Source of the DNA: Flavobacteriales bacterium
Lineage (GTDB): Bacteria; Bacteroidota; Bacteroidia; Flavobacteriales_E; Vicingaceae
DNA length: 54,972 bases
Direction: 5' to 3'
Assembly (NCBI GenBank): GCA_013359255.1
Contig: JABWCF010000018.1
Location: 1 to 54,972, forward strand
Part shown: piece after piece, positions 35,716 to 45,761 of the stretch
How positions within the stretch are numbered: position 1 is the stretch's first letter
How the letters are laid out: every line of letters starts with the position of its first letter
Position numbers and translations under genes: made by a program
The notes under the pieces: model-generated
Seen by the model: only the letters and a program-made list of their open reading frames with translations
Told to the model about the DNA's origin: nothing
Databases searched by the model: none

Positions 35716-36588
35716 ATGTACAAAAAAAATAAAAAGTATTTTTTGCTACACTTTATTGTTTTTATTTTTGGTTTTACAGCCATTTTAGGAAAATTGATTA
35801 CCCTACCCTCTGAAGTATTAGTTTGGTATAGAGTATTAATTGGCACAATAGGAATATTGGCAATATTGGTATTTAGCCGTATTTCTCTTACAATAAGTAA
35901 ACATCAACTGTTCAGTTATTTATCGGTAGGCGTTTTAATTGCCATTCATTGGGTAACATTTTTCGAATCGGTAAAACAATCGAATGTATCGGTTGCCTTA
36001 GCGGCCATCTCATCAGCAACATTATTTACCTCTTTACTAGAACCTCTTTTTTTTAAGCGAAAATTTAGGTTATACGAAATAGTGTTTGGAGTGTTTATTA
36101 TGATTGGCTTGTATCTGATTTTTAATTTTGAAACCCACTATCAGTTAGGCCTAATATTGGGAATTACTTCCGCTTTTTTTGCTTCTTCGTTTACTGTACT
36201 TAATGGTATTTTAGTAAAAACTAATGACGCTAAAATTATTTCTATTTATGAACTTACAGGTGCTTTTATTGTATTAAGTATTTATCTGTTTTTAAATTCA
36301 TCTATTCGGCTTGAAAGCTTTTCTTTAACTTACAGCAACTTTTTTTATTTGCTTGTTCTGGGTTTGGTTTGTACTACATTCGCTTTTGTGGCAAGTGTGG
36401 AAGTGATGAAAGAATTATCGCCATTTACGGTAAGTTTAACCATTAATTTAGAGCCGGTGTACGGCATTATTATTGCCGTAATTCTGTTTGGAGAATCTGA
36501 AAAAATGACCAACGGTTTTTATTTAGGAACCCTGCTGATATTAGGCACTTTGTTTGCCAATGCATGGTTTAAGAAAAAAAAGGCATAA
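35716..36588 (+). CDS. EamA/DMT-family transporter
   Basis: A 290-residue protein with ten predicted membrane helices in two five-helix halves (EamA repeats at about 8-135 and 145-285). LVWYRVLIGTIGI, ISSATLFTSLLEPLFFKRK and the matching LTINLEPVYGIIIAVILFGE are typical of the drug/metabolite transporter superfamily. Substrate cannot be assigned. It runs convergently into the LytTR regulator gene, with one base between the two stop codons. Confidence 0.9.
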   Translation: MYKKNKKYFLLHFIVFIFGFTAILGKLITLPSEVLVWYRVLIGTIGILAILVFSRISLTISKHQLFSYLSVGVLIAIHWVTFFESVKQSNVSVALAAISSATLFTSLLEPLFFKRKFRLYEIVFGVFIMIGLYLIFNFETHYQLGLILGITSAFFASSFTVLNGILVKTNDAKIISIYELTGAFIVLSIYLFLNSSIRLESFSLTYSNFFYLLVLGLVCTTFAFVASVEVMKELSPFTVSLTINLEPVYGIIIAVILFGESEKMTNGFYLGTLLILGTLFANAWFKKKKA

Positions 36589-36589
36589 C

Positions 36590-37345
36590 CTATTTTTTGT
36601 TTAACATTATCTCTACAAATTCGTTTTTCTTTCTTCGCGAAATCTCTACTTCTGCACCATCAGCCATCAATACGTAACCCCCCTCTCCTTTAATATATTT
36701 TTTTATATGATTCAAATTGATAAGATGAGAACGATGAACTCTGAAAAAATTTTCTTCGTTCAATAATTCCTCGTATTCACCAATAGGTTTAGATACCACC
36801 ATTTTCTTCCCATCAAATAAATAAATAGTAGTATAACTTCCATCGGAATGGCATCTTACAATTTCGTTTACGTTTAAAAATACCAATCCATCACTATCGG
36901 AAATTGCTATTTTTTTGTTTTTATTTTCTTGATTTAAATTACCCAGCAAGGTTTTTAATTTTGAGTTTATTAAATTCTCGTCATGCTTTTTTAAAATAAA
37001 TTTTTGAACAGATTCCTTTAATTCATCTGGATCTATGGGTTTTAATAAATAATCGAGAGCACTAAAACGTATGGCCTTAATAGCATAATGATCATAAGCC
37101 GTTGTAAAAATAATATCGAACGATGTGTTTTTAATTTTTTCGAGTAAATCGAAAGCTGTATTTTTTCCCATTTCTATATCAAGAAAAACAATATTCGGTT
37201 GATGTTTTTCTATCTCATCGTATGCTGAATCAACTGAATTTGCGGTAGCCACCACTTCTAACTGGGGGCAATAATTCTGCAGCATGCTTTGTAAACTATT
37301 TAATGCCCCTTTTTCATCATCGGCTATTATTGCTTTGTATTTCAT
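36590..37345 (-). CDS. LytTR-family response regulator
   Basis: A 251-residue protein. The receiver domain (1-120) has the acidic pair in IADDEKG, the phosphorylated aspartate in IVFLDIEMG (Asp55 or so) and the lysine in LLKPIDPDE. The LytTR DNA-binding domain (about 145-250) has IVRCHSDGSYTTIYL, FRVHRSHLINLNHIKKY and GAEVEISRRKK. It is the partner of the sensor just upstream in the same operon (24-base gap), which together make a LytS/LytR-type two-component system common in Bacteroidota. Confidence 0.94.
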   Translation of the reverse strand: MKYKAIIADDEKGALNSLQSMLQNYCPQLEVVATANSVDSAYDEIEKHQPNIVFLDIEMGKNTAFDLLEKIKNTSFDIIFTTAYDHYAIKAIRFSALDYLLKPIDPDELKESVQKFILKKHDENLINSKLKTLLGNLNQENKNKKIAISDSDGLVFLNVNEIVRCHSDGSYTTIYLFDGKKMVVSKPIGEYEELLNEENFFRVHRSHLINLNHIKKYIKGEGGYVLMADGAEVEISRRKKNEFVEIMLNKK

Positions 37346-37369
37346 AATGCTTGTTTTATAGTTATAAAT

Positions 37370-39562
37370 TTAATTTTCAATAGGAATGAATATTTTTACA
37401 CTGGTACCTATTACTTGTTTTTCATCATTTAATATATCTGCCATTTCTACACTAAGCTGGCTTTTTTGCATGGCATTTAATATTTCCAGTCGCTCTTTTG
37501 TAATGCTCATTCCGTATGATTTGTGCTTATTTTTTTGACGATTAATTTTTTCTGATGCCACACGCCCAACACCATTATCATTTATTGTGCACTGCAAGGT
37601 ATGGTTTCTGTTTACAATATGTATAGTTATCTTTCCTTTTCCTTCTTTATGGGTTATTCCGTGCCATATCGCATTCTCCACGTATGGTTGTATAAGCAAG
37701 GGAGGGATTTCATCGTGGATAGGATCAATATTTTTATCTAGTATTATTTCATAATCAAACTTATATTCTAAACGTAGTTGTTCTAATTGCATGTACAGTT
37801 CTAATGCTTCTAACTCTTCTTTTAAATTTACCCTAGATTTTTTGCTGTTTTCCATAATGCTCCGCATCAGTTTGGCAAATTTCGAAAGATATTTTACCGC
37901 TTCATCGGAGTTTTTTGAGTTAATAAAATTCTGTATAGAACTTAGCGTATTAAACATGAAATGAGGATTCATTTGAGCTCTCAACGCTTGTAATTCCGAT
38001 TGCATAATTTTTTTTTGTACTTCGTTTTTTTTCTCTTTTTCTTTTTTATTTCTTATACGATAAATATATATTACCAAAACAAAAATGAAAACAAGAAATA
38101 AAAAGATGACCAGTAAAAACCATTTCGTTTTCCAAATAGGTTCATCGATAATAAAAGTAACTTGTGCCGGATTAACATTCCAAATACCTGCATTATTCAT
38201 CGCATAAACCTCAAACACATATTCGCCTGGAGGTAACGCATTAAAAGTAGCTGTTTGAGAGCTTGTATAAATCCATTCGCTGAGATTTAAAAGGCGATAT
38301 TTGTATTGCAAAGAACTAGGGTTATTATTTAAGAAACTTACAAAGTTTATTTTAAGGTTATTCTGAAAATATTTTAAACGATAAATATTTTGTAAAACGG
38401 TATCGTGGTTGTTAATTTCTATTCCGCTTATAAAAACAAGAGGAGTAATACTATCGTTATTCCTTTGTAGGGTAGCAATAATTTTTTTTCCAAAAATGTC
38501 TACACTTTCGGTTTGATGATTAATTGGAAATGTTTTTTCTACTTTTTCTGTTTTTGGGTTGTTTACACTCGAAAATATTTTTGGAGAAATATAGCTGACT
38601 GTAGGAGATGCCGGCAACATAAACAAACCATCTTCCATGGTGGCCACCCAAATATTGCCCTTAGAATCTTCATCTATTCCACTCACACTTTTACTTCCTA
38701 AATAATATACCATACCTTGTGAAGCCGGTTTGCCGGAGGGTATGCAAATAATCCCACCGCTGTTAAGTCCTATCCAAATTTTTAGTTCATTATCTTGAAA
38801 TAAACAGGTAATGCTTTTTTCAAGGAAAATTCGTTGTAAAACCAAGGAATCATTAAAGTAAATGAGCTCATGTTCTTTGGCAAAAAGAAAGGTATGGTCT
38901 TCCAACTTTACAAAAGAAGACTTTGAATACCCTGATTTTACAGACAAATTAATGGAAAGAGGGGGTTTATTAATTCTTTGAAAAATAAATTTATTATTAG
39001 CCGGAAAAATATTATTCGACCCATAAACATATTCTTCGTTAGTTATTTCTAAGCAGAAAAAAGAAAAATTTCGTATGTTATCTTCTTTAGAAAAAAGATA
39101 GTTTACCTCTCCGTTTATTACACTATATAAACCACCCCCAATAACCGTAGCGATGTATATTTTGTTTTCTTTATACGCTATTGTATTAATGATTCTGTTC
39201 GAAAACTCCTCCTGCCCTTGATTTGAGACAGGTAAAAGTTCTAATTGTTTATTGTTGCATTCATAGATTTTGCCCGAAAGAGTATATAAATAAAGTTTGT
39301 TATTAATTGTATAGAAGCCTATTCCATCGCTTACATCCTCTCCGTAAGCATTTTTTATGATGATAAAATTTTTATGATTGTATTTGCAAATTGCTTTAGA
39401 TGTGGCCAACCAAAGCTGGCCCTCTTTATCTTTTTTTATCGCTTGTACTGTATTTGAAGGCAAGCCCTGTTGAACTGAAAAATGCTCGAATAAGGAGTTT
39501 TGTGCCTTGGTAAAAAGCGAAATAAAAAGTAAAAAAGTAAAGAATAAATATCGGTTACTCAA
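37370..39562 (-). CDS. LytS-type sensor kinase with beta-propeller and Y_Y_Y domain
   Basis: A 730-residue sensor. Signal peptide (about 1-20, FLLFISLFTKAQ); a two-component-regulator-type beta-propeller (about 25-320, with LPSNTVQAIKKDKEGQLWLAT and SGIDEDSKGNIWVATMEDGLF); a Y_Y_Y domain (about 390-470); one transmembrane helix (about 480-502); then the His_kinase domain with QMNPHFMFNTLSSIQNFI (phosphorylated His) and HATPase motifs LLIQPYVENAIWHG and NDNGVG. It starts with TTG at 39562 (MSNRYLFFTF). The design resembles polysaccharide-sensing systems, but the ligand is unknown. Confidence 0.91.
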   Translation of the reverse strand: MSNRYLFFTFLLFISLFTKAQNSLFEHFSVQQGLPSNTVQAIKKDKEGQLWLATSKAICKYNHKNFIIIKNAYGEDVSDGIGFYTINNKLYLYTLSGKIYECNNKQLELLPVSNQGQEEFSNRIINTIAYKENKIYIATVIGGGLYSVINGEVNYLFSKEDNIRNFSFFCLEITNEEYVYGSNNIFPANNKFIFQRINKPPLSINLSVKSGYSKSSFVKLEDHTFLFAKEHELIYFNDSLVLQRIFLEKSITCLFQDNELKIWIGLNSGGIICIPSGKPASQGMVYYLGSKSVSGIDEDSKGNIWVATMEDGLFMLPASPTVSYISPKIFSSVNNPKTEKVEKTFPINHQTESVDIFGKKIIATLQRNNDSITPLVFISGIEINNHDTVLQNIYRLKYFQNNLKINFVSFLNNNPSSLQYKYRLLNLSEWIYTSSQTATFNALPPGEYVFEVYAMNNAGIWNVNPAQVTFIIDEPIWKTKWFLLVIFLFLVFIFVLVIYIYRIRNKKEKEKKNEVQKKIMQSELQALRAQMNPHFMFNTLSSIQNFINSKNSDEAVKYLSKFAKLMRSIMENSKKSRVNLKEELEALELYMQLEQLRLEYKFDYEIILDKNIDPIHDEIPPLLIQPYVENAIWHGITHKEGKGKITIHIVNRNHTLQCTINDNGVGRVASEKINRQKNKHKSYGMSITKERLEILNAMQKSQLSVEMADILNDEKQVIGTSVKIFIPIEN

Positions 39563-39574
39563 GCAATTTTTTCC

Positions 39575-39605
39575 GAAATATAGTAGTTCTTAAACACTCT
39601 TGCAA
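39575..39605 (-). promoter_or_regulatory. Promoter of the LytS/LytTR operon
   Basis: On the minus strand there is TTG (39605-39603), 20 bases, then TATATTTC (39582-39575), one mismatch from TAnnTTTG. The transcript would begin about 39568, only some six bases before the TTG start codon, so the mRNA has a very short leader. Confidence 0.5.
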
Positions 39606-39685
39606 CTAACAACCTATAAAAGGCATGTACTACATAATAAACGGTAAAATAAAAAGCAAAAATGGTTTTGTGCGAGAAGCAGCTG

Positions 39686-40105
39686 CTACTTTACCGAAAA
39701 ATAAGCAAGTACCTTAGCCTTTAATTGGTTTTCTGTCATACTATCGGCTGTTTCAATAGCTACTACTTTTTTAAAAAGTTCTTTATTGCTTTCAAGATGG
39801 TTTTTAAAATCGATTTTTGTTTCTGCCGGACCAAAGATGTAGATATTGTCGGCATTTATGATTTCAGCTGTTAAGCGATGGAAGTATTCTTTTTTTTGGT
39901 TATTTAATCTTGCCTCTTTAGTTCTTTCATGGTCAACAAACTGGGTGCCAAATCCCCCTTTAAATCGTGTTTGGTCATCTCCTTCTCCGGGTATTCTTTC
40001 TCTCGTTTCCACTTCAGAATCTATGCGTTCAATAGTTACTTCCAACCCGGTTAAGGTTATTAAATACGCCTTATGGGTATCTAACCACAGTCCTACATTT
40101 TTCAT
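39686..40105 (-). CDS. Conserved hypothetical protein, possibly eRF1-domain-like
   Basis: A 139-residue cytosolic protein with no signal peptide. It begins MKNVGLWLDTHKAYLITL, has a middle region FKGGFGTQFVDHERTKEARL rich in charged residues, and ends IYIFGPAETKIDFKNHLES...ADSMTENQLKAKVLAYF. The order of a short beta start, GPAE turn and the final xADxMTxNQ helix recalls the release-factor eRF1-like (baeRF) proteins in bacteria, but I cannot confirm this from memory alone. It is single, 74 bases downstream of the thiL stop, and has a -7 box before it. Function unknown. Confidence 0.7.
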   Translation of the reverse strand: MKNVGLWLDTHKAYLITLTGLEVTIERIDSEVETRERIPGEGDDQTRFKGGFGTQFVDHERTKEARLNNQKKEYFHRLTAEIINADNIYIFGPAETKIDFKNHLESNKELFKKVVAIETADSMTENQLKAKVLAYFSVK

Positions 40106-40127
40106 TTAAAATAAATTTGATGAAGAA

Positions 40128-40135
40128 CAAATGTA
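40128..40135 (-). promoter_or_regulatory. -7 box for the 139-residue protein gene
   Basis: TACATTTG on the minus strand (40135-40128), a perfect TAnnTTTG, 22 bases before the ATG at 40105. No TTG is evident at -33. Confidence 0.4.
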
Positions 40136-40179
40136 GGGGCACTCCTAAAAAATAAATATGATAATTATCACTTCTTACA

Positions 40180-41229
40180 CTATTTAAAACTATTCCAACC
40201 TTGAGCGGTAAGGGGTATGTATTCTCCAGATTTTGAAAGCATGTGGCATCCGGAATTTTTTTCGGTAATATGCCCAATAATTGAAATTTGGGGGTTTTGT
40301 TTTAATTTTTCAAAATCGTTGATACTGGCCGTAAAGAGCAGCTCATAATCTTCGCCTCCGTTTAATGCACATGTTATGGGGTGTAAATTAAAATCGGATG
40401 CAGCTGTTTCGGTAGCTATATCAATGGGAATTTTTTCTTCGTATATCTGACAGCCTTTTTCTGACTGTTTGCAAATATGATTTAATTCGGAGGAAAGGCC
40501 ATCTGATATATCAATCATAGACGTGGGCTGAATGTTATTTTCGTTTAACCAATTAATGATCTCTTTTCTGGCTTCGGGTTTTAGTTGTCTTTCCAGCACG
40601 TAATCAAACCCCGATAAATCGGGTTGAACAGAAGGGGTCTCTTTAAATATTTTTTTTTCTCGTTCTAATACCTGAAGCCCGAGGTAGGCGGCTCCTAGAT
40701 CTCCACTTACACAAATTAAATCCGTTTCTTTTGCTCCGTTTCGATACACTATTTTTTCTTTTTTTACTTCTCCAATGAGTGTTATGGAAATAATCATTCC
40801 CGATAGCGAGGAGGAGGTGTCGCCACCCACCAAATCCACATGATAGGTTTTACAGGCATGCAATAATCCTTCATAAAATTCTTCTAGTGCTTCTACCGAT
40901 ATTTTACTTGAAACGGCAACAGATACCAGCATTTGAAGTGGTATACCATTCATGGCATATATATCGGAAAAATTTACTACAGCAGCCTTATAGCCTAAGT
41001 GGCGATATGGGGTGTACATTAGGTCGAAATGTATGCCCTCCACCAACATATCGGTGGTATAAAGACTTAACATTCCATTTCCTTTTTCGGCCACAGCGGC
41101 ATCATCTCCAACTCCCTTAATGGTTGAAGGTTGTGTAGGAAGTATTCCAGAAGTAAGGTGTTCTATCAGGCCGAATTCTCCTAGTTTGGAAATTTCGGTA
41201 GCCGGGGTTTTGTTTATATCTTCAAACAT
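40180..41229 (-). CDS. thiL: Thiamine-monophosphate kinase
   Basis: A 349-residue ATP-dependent kinase that converts thiamine phosphate to thiamine diphosphate. Motifs are ISKLGEFGLIEHL, IKGVGDDAAV (metal and nucleotide site), TTDMLVEGIHFD, LVGGDTSSS, and the second-domain MIDISDGLSSEL and LNGGEDYELLFTAS. Length is typical. No TPP riboswitch is visible upstream, where a strong bidirectional terminator stands instead. No other thiamine genes are in the window. Confidence 0.95.
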   Translation of the reverse strand: MFEDINKTPATEISKLGEFGLIEHLTSGILPTQPSTIKGVGDDAAVAEKGNGMLSLYTTDMLVEGIHFDLMYTPYRHLGYKAAVVNFSDIYAMNGIPLQMLVSVAVSSKISVEALEEFYEGLLHACKTYHVDLVGGDTSSSLSGMIISITLIGEVKKEKIVYRNGAKETDLICVSGDLGAAYLGLQVLEREKKIFKETPSVQPDLSGFDYVLERQLKPEARKEIINWLNENNIQPTSMIDISDGLSSELNHICKQSEKGCQIYEEKIPIDIATETAASDFNLHPITCALNGGEDYELLFTASINDFEKLKQNPQISIIGHITEKNSGCHMLSKSGEYIPLTAQGWNSFK

Positions 41230-41245
41230 GGTGCGAAGTTAAAAT

Positions 41246-41275
41246 AAAAAAGGGCAGAAAATTCTGCCCTTTTTT
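41246..41275. terminator. Bidirectional terminator between the glycine-rich gene and thiL
   Basis: A near-perfect palindrome: AGGGCAGAA, two-base centre, TTCTGCCCT, flanked by A tract on the left and T tract on the right. On the minus strand it ends the glycine-rich gene (stop at 41297), upstream of the thiL start at 41229. Confidence 0.9.
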
Positions 41276-41296
41276 ATTACTATTCGTTTTTAATAA

Positions 41297-42934
41297 TTAC
41301 TCTATAATCAACTTAGATTTTGCAAGTATGTTATTGTCTTCTTTAATAACTAAACTATAAATACCTGCCGTTTTTCCATTTTTTCTTAATGTGAAATTGT
41401 TTCCATTGAATTTTCCTTTTTCAATCAGTTTTCCGGAATAATCGAATAATTCAAAGATTCCGGAATGAACTGTATTTCCTGAGAGTTGAATAGTTGTTTC
41501 ATTGCTGAAAGGGTTAGGAAAAATTTGAAGATGAACACTATTATTTAACTCATTAATTCCCGCACAAACATGAACCACAATATTGTCAGTAGCAGTATTC
41601 GTACAGCTATTACCATCGGTATAAGTATATGTAATTACATGTGTTCCGATGCCTGCAGTAATGGGATTAAAATTTCCACCGCTTACTCCATTACCACTAT
41701 ACACACCTCCATTAGGTGTGCCACCGCCTAAAGCAACAGGAGAGGCACTAGAGCAAACTGAATCGGGTGTAACATTTAACGTTACCACTGGAAGTGCATT
41801 TACTGTAACTGCCAATTGAACTGCAGGACTTGAACCACACTGATTATCGGCTGTAACGCTAACATTTCCTGAAGTGTTTCCAAAAGTTACCATGATGCTG
41901 GTTGTATTTTGTCCGCTATTAATGGTTGCACCAGAAGGCACAGACCATGTGTAACCGGTGGTATTAGGCACAGGTGAAATTGAGTAAACGGCTGAATCTC
42001 CTTCACAAACGGTATTTGGACCATTTATTACAGAAGGAGAAGAAGGAATTCCCTGATTGGGTATAATTACTACCATACCATTTCCGCTGCGAACACCGGG
42101 TAGTGTAGCTCCATTGATTACGCCAACTATGTATGATGAACCTCCGGCACCACCGCCACCACCTACACCGCTTCCATTTTGGGCACCGCCACCTCCGCCT
42201 CCGCCATAATAGCCGCCTCCGCCTCCGCCTCCGGCAACATCTTGTGTTCCTCCGGCTCCATTCCCTCCAACACCAATGGCTCCTACTGTTCCTACATTTG
42301 GACCAGAATTATCGCATGGTCCGGCAGTTCCACCTGCTCCTTGAGTTCCACCTCCTCCAAAGTTGATTCCTTGTCCCGGATAGCTAAATCCGCAATTATA
42401 TGCTGCGTTTCCATTTACTCCTGTATTTCCTCCTGAATCGCCCCCGCTACCCCCACAACCGCAAGGCTGACATGAACCGTTGCAATAGTCGCGTCCGGAA
42501 CCGCCACCACCTCCGGCTACAAGAATTCTGTTATTTAACAATTTTCCATTTACTCGAATATCCGATGCTCCTCCTCCGCCTCCTGCATTACCTCCAAAAC
42601 AAGAACCTCCTGGAGAGCCATATCCTCCATTTCCTCCACCGTTCCATCCTCCATTTCCGTTTATGTTTCCTTGTCCACCCACAAACACCCAAATAGAATC
42701 TCCGGGAGAAACAGCTAATTTACCCGAAGCATACCCGCCTTTTCCGGCAACCGTATTGTTTGGCAGCTTGTCCACCGCATTGGCTCCTTCTGCTCCCCAA
42801 GAGTGAATGGTTATTGTGTCTACACATTGTGGTACCACATAATATTGCATGGAACCTGTGTAATTTAAAGTGTCTTGAGCTTGTAGTGTAGCAAACGAGA
42901 CAATACTAGCGATTAATAATGTAGTTTTTTTCAT
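41297..42934 (-). CDS. Glycine-rich T9SS type A cargo protein
   Basis: A 545-residue exported protein. I start it at the ATG at 42934 (MKKTTLLIASIVSFATLQAQ, a clean signal peptide); an upstream in-frame ATG at 43030 would place a terminator inside the coding region. Residues about 20-275 are a glycine-rich domain of the type also found in ALK/LTK receptors (VAGKGGYASGKL, GDSIWVFVGGQG, GGGGASDIRVNG, RILVAGGGGGSG, long Gly runs). A PKD/Ig-like domain follows (NTVCEGDSAVYSI), then HYR/Ig sequence, and a type A sorting domain (IFPNPFSNETTIQL, ELFDYSGKLIEKG, AGIYSLVIKED). It follows infB but is separated from it by a terminator. Function unknown; surface-exposed by inference. Confidence 0.86.
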   Translation of the reverse strand: MKKTTLLIASIVSFATLQAQDTLNYTGSMQYYVVPQCVDTITIHSWGAEGANAVDKLPNNTVAGKGGYASGKLAVSPGDSIWVFVGGQGNINGNGGWNGGGNGGYGSPGGSCFGGNAGGGGGASDIRVNGKLLNNRILVAGGGGGSGRDYCNGSCQPCGCGGSGGDSGGNTGVNGNAAYNCGFSYPGQGINFGGGGTQGAGGTAGPCDNSGPNVGTVGAIGVGGNGAGGTQDVAGGGGGGGYYGGGGGGGAQNGSGVGGGGGAGGSSYIVGVINGATLPGVRSGNGMVVIIPNQGIPSSPSVINGPNTVCEGDSAVYSISPVPNTTGYTWSVPSGATINSGQNTTSIMVTFGNTSGNVSVTADNQCGSSPAVQLAVTVNALPVVTLNVTPDSVCSSASPVALGGGTPNGGVYSGNGVSGGNFNPITAGIGTHVITYTYTDGNSCTNTATDNIVVHVCAGINELNNSVHLQIFPNPFSNETTIQLSGNTVHSGIFELFDYSGKLIEKGKFNGNNFTLRKNGKTAGIYSLVIKEDNNILAKSKLIIE

Positions 42935-42960
42935 ACTCTTTAATTTTGAGCTAAGGTAAC

Positions 42961-42988
42961 AAAAAAGGTAGTATCTCTCTACTACCTT
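42961..42988 (-). terminator. Terminator after infB
   Basis: On the minus strand AAGGTAGTA (42988-42980), a six-base loop, TACTACCTT, then more T. It ends the rimP-nusA-infB transcript and argues that the glycine-rich gene begins at 42934. Confidence 0.85.
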
Positions 42989-43032
42989 ACAATTTTTTTT
43001 GACAACACTGGTTTTTCTATTTTCAACCACAC

Positions 43033-45714
43033 TTATAGTTTTTGTTTTACCTCTATTTCTTCGTAGGCTTCTATGATATCACCTGTTTTAATGTCATTGA
43101 AATTAGCCACATTTAGCCCGCAATCGTAACCGGAACTTACTTCTTTTACATCATCTTTAAAGCGTTTTAAGGAACCTAATTCTCCGCTGTATACCACAAT
43201 ACCGTCTCGTATTACACGTATTTTATTTGAGCGTACAATTTTTCCATCTAACACCATACAGCCTGCAACGGTGCCTACTTTGGTTATTTTGAATACCTCT
43301 CTTATTTCGGCCGTACCGGTAATTTTTTCTTCAATTTTTGCTTCTAACATTCCTTCCATTGCCAGTTTTATTTCTTCAATGGCATCGTAGATAATCGAAT
43401 ATAACCGAATTTCAATTTCTTCGGTTTCGGCTATTTTTCTGGCACCGGTAGAGGGGCGAACCTGAAAGCCCACAATAATGGCATCGGAGGCTGCGGCAAG
43501 CATTACATCGGATTCGCTGATTTGACCAACCGATTTATGAATGATATTTACGATGATTTGTTCGGTAGAAAGTTTCTGCAAGGAGTCTGCAAGTGCTTCG
43601 ATAGATCCGTCCACATCACCTTTTACAATTATATTCAGTTCTTTGAAACTACCTATCGCAATACGTCTTCCTATTTCATCGAGAGTAATATGTTTTTTAG
43701 TTCTGAGGCCTTGTTCGCGTTGTAGTTGCAACCTGCGGGTAGCAATATTTCGGGCTTCTTTTTCGTCTTCAAACACATTAAATTTATCTCCTGCATTGGG
43801 TGCGCCATCTAAACCTAAAATGGAAACGGGTGTAGCAGGTCCTGCCTGTGTAATTTTTTGTCCTCTTTCGTTAAACATGGCTTTTACTTTACCGCTGTAA
43901 CATCCGGCAAGGAGCACATCTCCCATTTTAAGGGTTCCTGTTTGTACGAGAATAGTAGACACATAACCTCTTCCTTTGTCGAGGGCTGATTCTATAACGG
44001 TTCCTTCTGCTTTTTTGTTTGGGTTTGCTTTTAACTCTAGTAGTTCTGCTTCTAACAATACTTTTTCCAGTAATAAATCTACATTTAATCCTGATTTAGC
44101 TGCTACTTCTTGCGATTGGTATTTTCCACCCCACTCTTCAACTAATAAGTTCATTCCGGCCAGTTTTTCTCTAATTTTTTCGGGGTTTGCTCCGGGTTTA
44201 TCAATTTTATTGATGGCAAAAATCATAGGTACTCCTGCAGCCTGAGCGTGGTTAATGGCTTCAACGGTTTGGGGCATTACGTTATCATCGGCCGCAATTA
44301 CAATGATGGCAATATCGGTAACTTGTGCTCCTCTGGCACGCATTGCGGTGAATGCTTCATGTCCGGGGGTATCTAAAAAGGTTATTTTTTTGCCGTTTTC
44401 CAATACCACACTGTATGCTCCTATATGCTGTGTAATTCCGCCTGCTTCGCCTGCAATTACATTTGCTTTTCTGATATAGTCTAACAATGATGTTTTTCCG
44501 TGGTCTACGTGCCCCATAACGGTAACAATGGGAGGGCGTGGCAACAAGTCTTCGGGTTTATCGAGTTCTTCAGTTTTAATAGTTTCCTGTGCATCGGCCG
44601 ATACAAATTCTACTTCAAAACCAAATTCGTTGGCAATCAGCACCATGTTTTCTGCATCGAGACGTTGGTTAATGGAGACAAATAAACCCACCGACATACA
44701 TGCTGATATTACATCATTTACGTTTACACTCATCATGGTGGCAAGTTGACTAACGGTAGCAAATTCGGTAACCTTAAGCACTTTACTTTGTGCTTCCAGA
44801 TTTTCCATATCTTTTTGCATTTGCTCGTTAAAAGCTTGCCTTTTCAGTTTGCGGTGTTTAGAACCTAATGATTTTCCGGTTCCGGATAACTTAGATAATG
44901 TTTCTTTTATTTGACTTTCAACTTCGTGCTCACTTACTTCCGGCTTATGTGATTTTTTATCGAATTTTTTGCCTTTAGGTGCTACTTTACCAGCTTCTTT
45001 TTTAACTTCAACAAAGTCTTTAACGGCATCAACGGCTTCAAAACGCTTAGTAATTCTGGCTCTTTTCTTTTTATCGTTCGATGATTGGTTTTGTTCCGGT
45101 CTTTTTTTCTTTTCTTTTTCTTGTTTAACTGGTAATTCTATTTTTCCCAGCACTTTGGGGCCTTCTAGTTTATCTGCTTCCACTTTCATTTCTTCAATTA
45201 TACGCGGAGCTTCTTCGTTTTTATTTTTATCCTTCTTTTCTTCATGAGAAACAGCTTCCTGTGATGCTTTTTCTTTTACCGTGTCTGTTTTTTTGCTCTT
45301 TTTATCAGGTCTCGATTTCAGATTCATGGAATCTAAATCAATTTTACCGACTACTTTTATGCTATCTTCTGTTGTTGTTTCTTTTTCTTTTTCGGAAGTC
45401 TCTTTTTCCGTAATGGGACTTTCTTCCTTTGCAAAAGCGGGCTCTGCTTCTTCTTCTTGTTTACTTTCTTCGATGCTTACGGTTTGACGAGATTCTTTTT
45501 GTTGAATCGTTATTAGATTCGATTGTTCTTTTTCTTTCTTTTCTGAACGAAATTCTTCTAATAAAACCCGATAAAGATTTTCATCAATTTTCGTATTTGG
45601 GTTTGCCTCCACTACAAAACCTTTTGCCGCCAACGATTCTACAATGGTATGTAAACCCACGTTAAATTCTTTGGCAACTTTGCTTAACCTATTTGTTTTA
45701 CCCGTTTCTGACAT
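43033..45714 (-). CDS. infB: Translation initiation factor IF-2
   Basis: An 893-residue GTPase that places fMet-tRNA on the 30S subunit. The N-terminal IF2_N module ([24 protein letters not shown]) comes first, then a long charged low-complexity linker (about 55-280), a second IF2_N-like module, and the G domain from about 400 with [20 protein letters not shown] and NKIDKPGAN, then domains II-IV. It lies 47 bases after nusA on the same strand, the classic bacterial order rimP-nusA-infB, and is terminated by a hairpin. Confidence 0.97.
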   Translation of the reverse strand: MSETGKTNRLSKVAKEFNVGLHTIVESLAAKGFVVEANPNTKIDENLYRVLLEEFRSEKKEKEQSNLITIQQKESRQTVSIEESKQEEEAEPAFAKEESPITEKETSEKEKETTTEDSIKVVGKIDLDSMNLKSRPDKKSKKTDTVKEKASQEAVSHEEKKDKNKNEEAPRIIEEMKVEADKLEGPKVLGKIELPVKQEKEKKKRPEQNQSSNDKKKRARITKRFEAVDAVKDFVEVKKEAGKVAPKGKKFDKKSHKPEVSEHEVESQIKETLSKLSGTGKSLGSKHRKLKRQAFNEQMQKDMENLEAQSKVLKVTEFATVSQLATMMSVNVNDVISACMSVGLFVSINQRLDAENMVLIANEFGFEVEFVSADAQETIKTEELDKPEDLLPRPPIVTVMGHVDHGKTSLLDYIRKANVIAGEAGGITQHIGAYSVVLENGKKITFLDTPGHEAFTAMRARGAQVTDIAIIVIAADDNVMPQTVEAINHAQAAGVPMIFAINKIDKPGANPEKIREKLAGMNLLVEEWGGKYQSQEVAAKSGLNVDLLLEKVLLEAELLELKANPNKKAEGTVIESALDKGRGYVSTILVQTGTLKMGDVLLAGCYSGKVKAMFNERGQKITQAGPATPVSILGLDGAPNAGDKFNVFEDEKEARNIATRRLQLQREQGLRTKKHITLDEIGRRIAIGSFKELNIIVKGDVDGSIEALADSLQKLSTEQIIVNIIHKSVGQISESDVMLAAASDAIIVGFQVRPSTGARKIAETEEIEIRLYSIIYDAIEEIKLAMEGMLEAKIEEKITGTAEIREVFKITKVGTVAGCMVLDGKIVRSNKIRVIRDGIVVYSGELGSLKRFKDDVKEVSSGYDCGLNVANFNDIKTGDIIEAYEEIEVKQKL

Positions 45715-45761
45715 ATTCTAACCCTTCGGTTTTTATGGTTTATTTAATTTAGACACAATTT

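Noticed and set aside
40180-41297. A TPP riboswitch before thiL
   Set aside because: Only a bidirectional terminator is present in the short gap; no conserved TPP aptamer segments are visible.
42133-42436. Plus-strand open frames opposite the glycine-rich domain (His/Arg/Leu- or Ser-rich)
   Set aside because: They are antisense to GGN-type glycine codons and have no domain features.
42935-43030. Upstream start for the glycine-rich protein (ATG at 43030)
   Set aside because: It would place the infB terminator within the coding region and bury the signal peptide 32 residues in.
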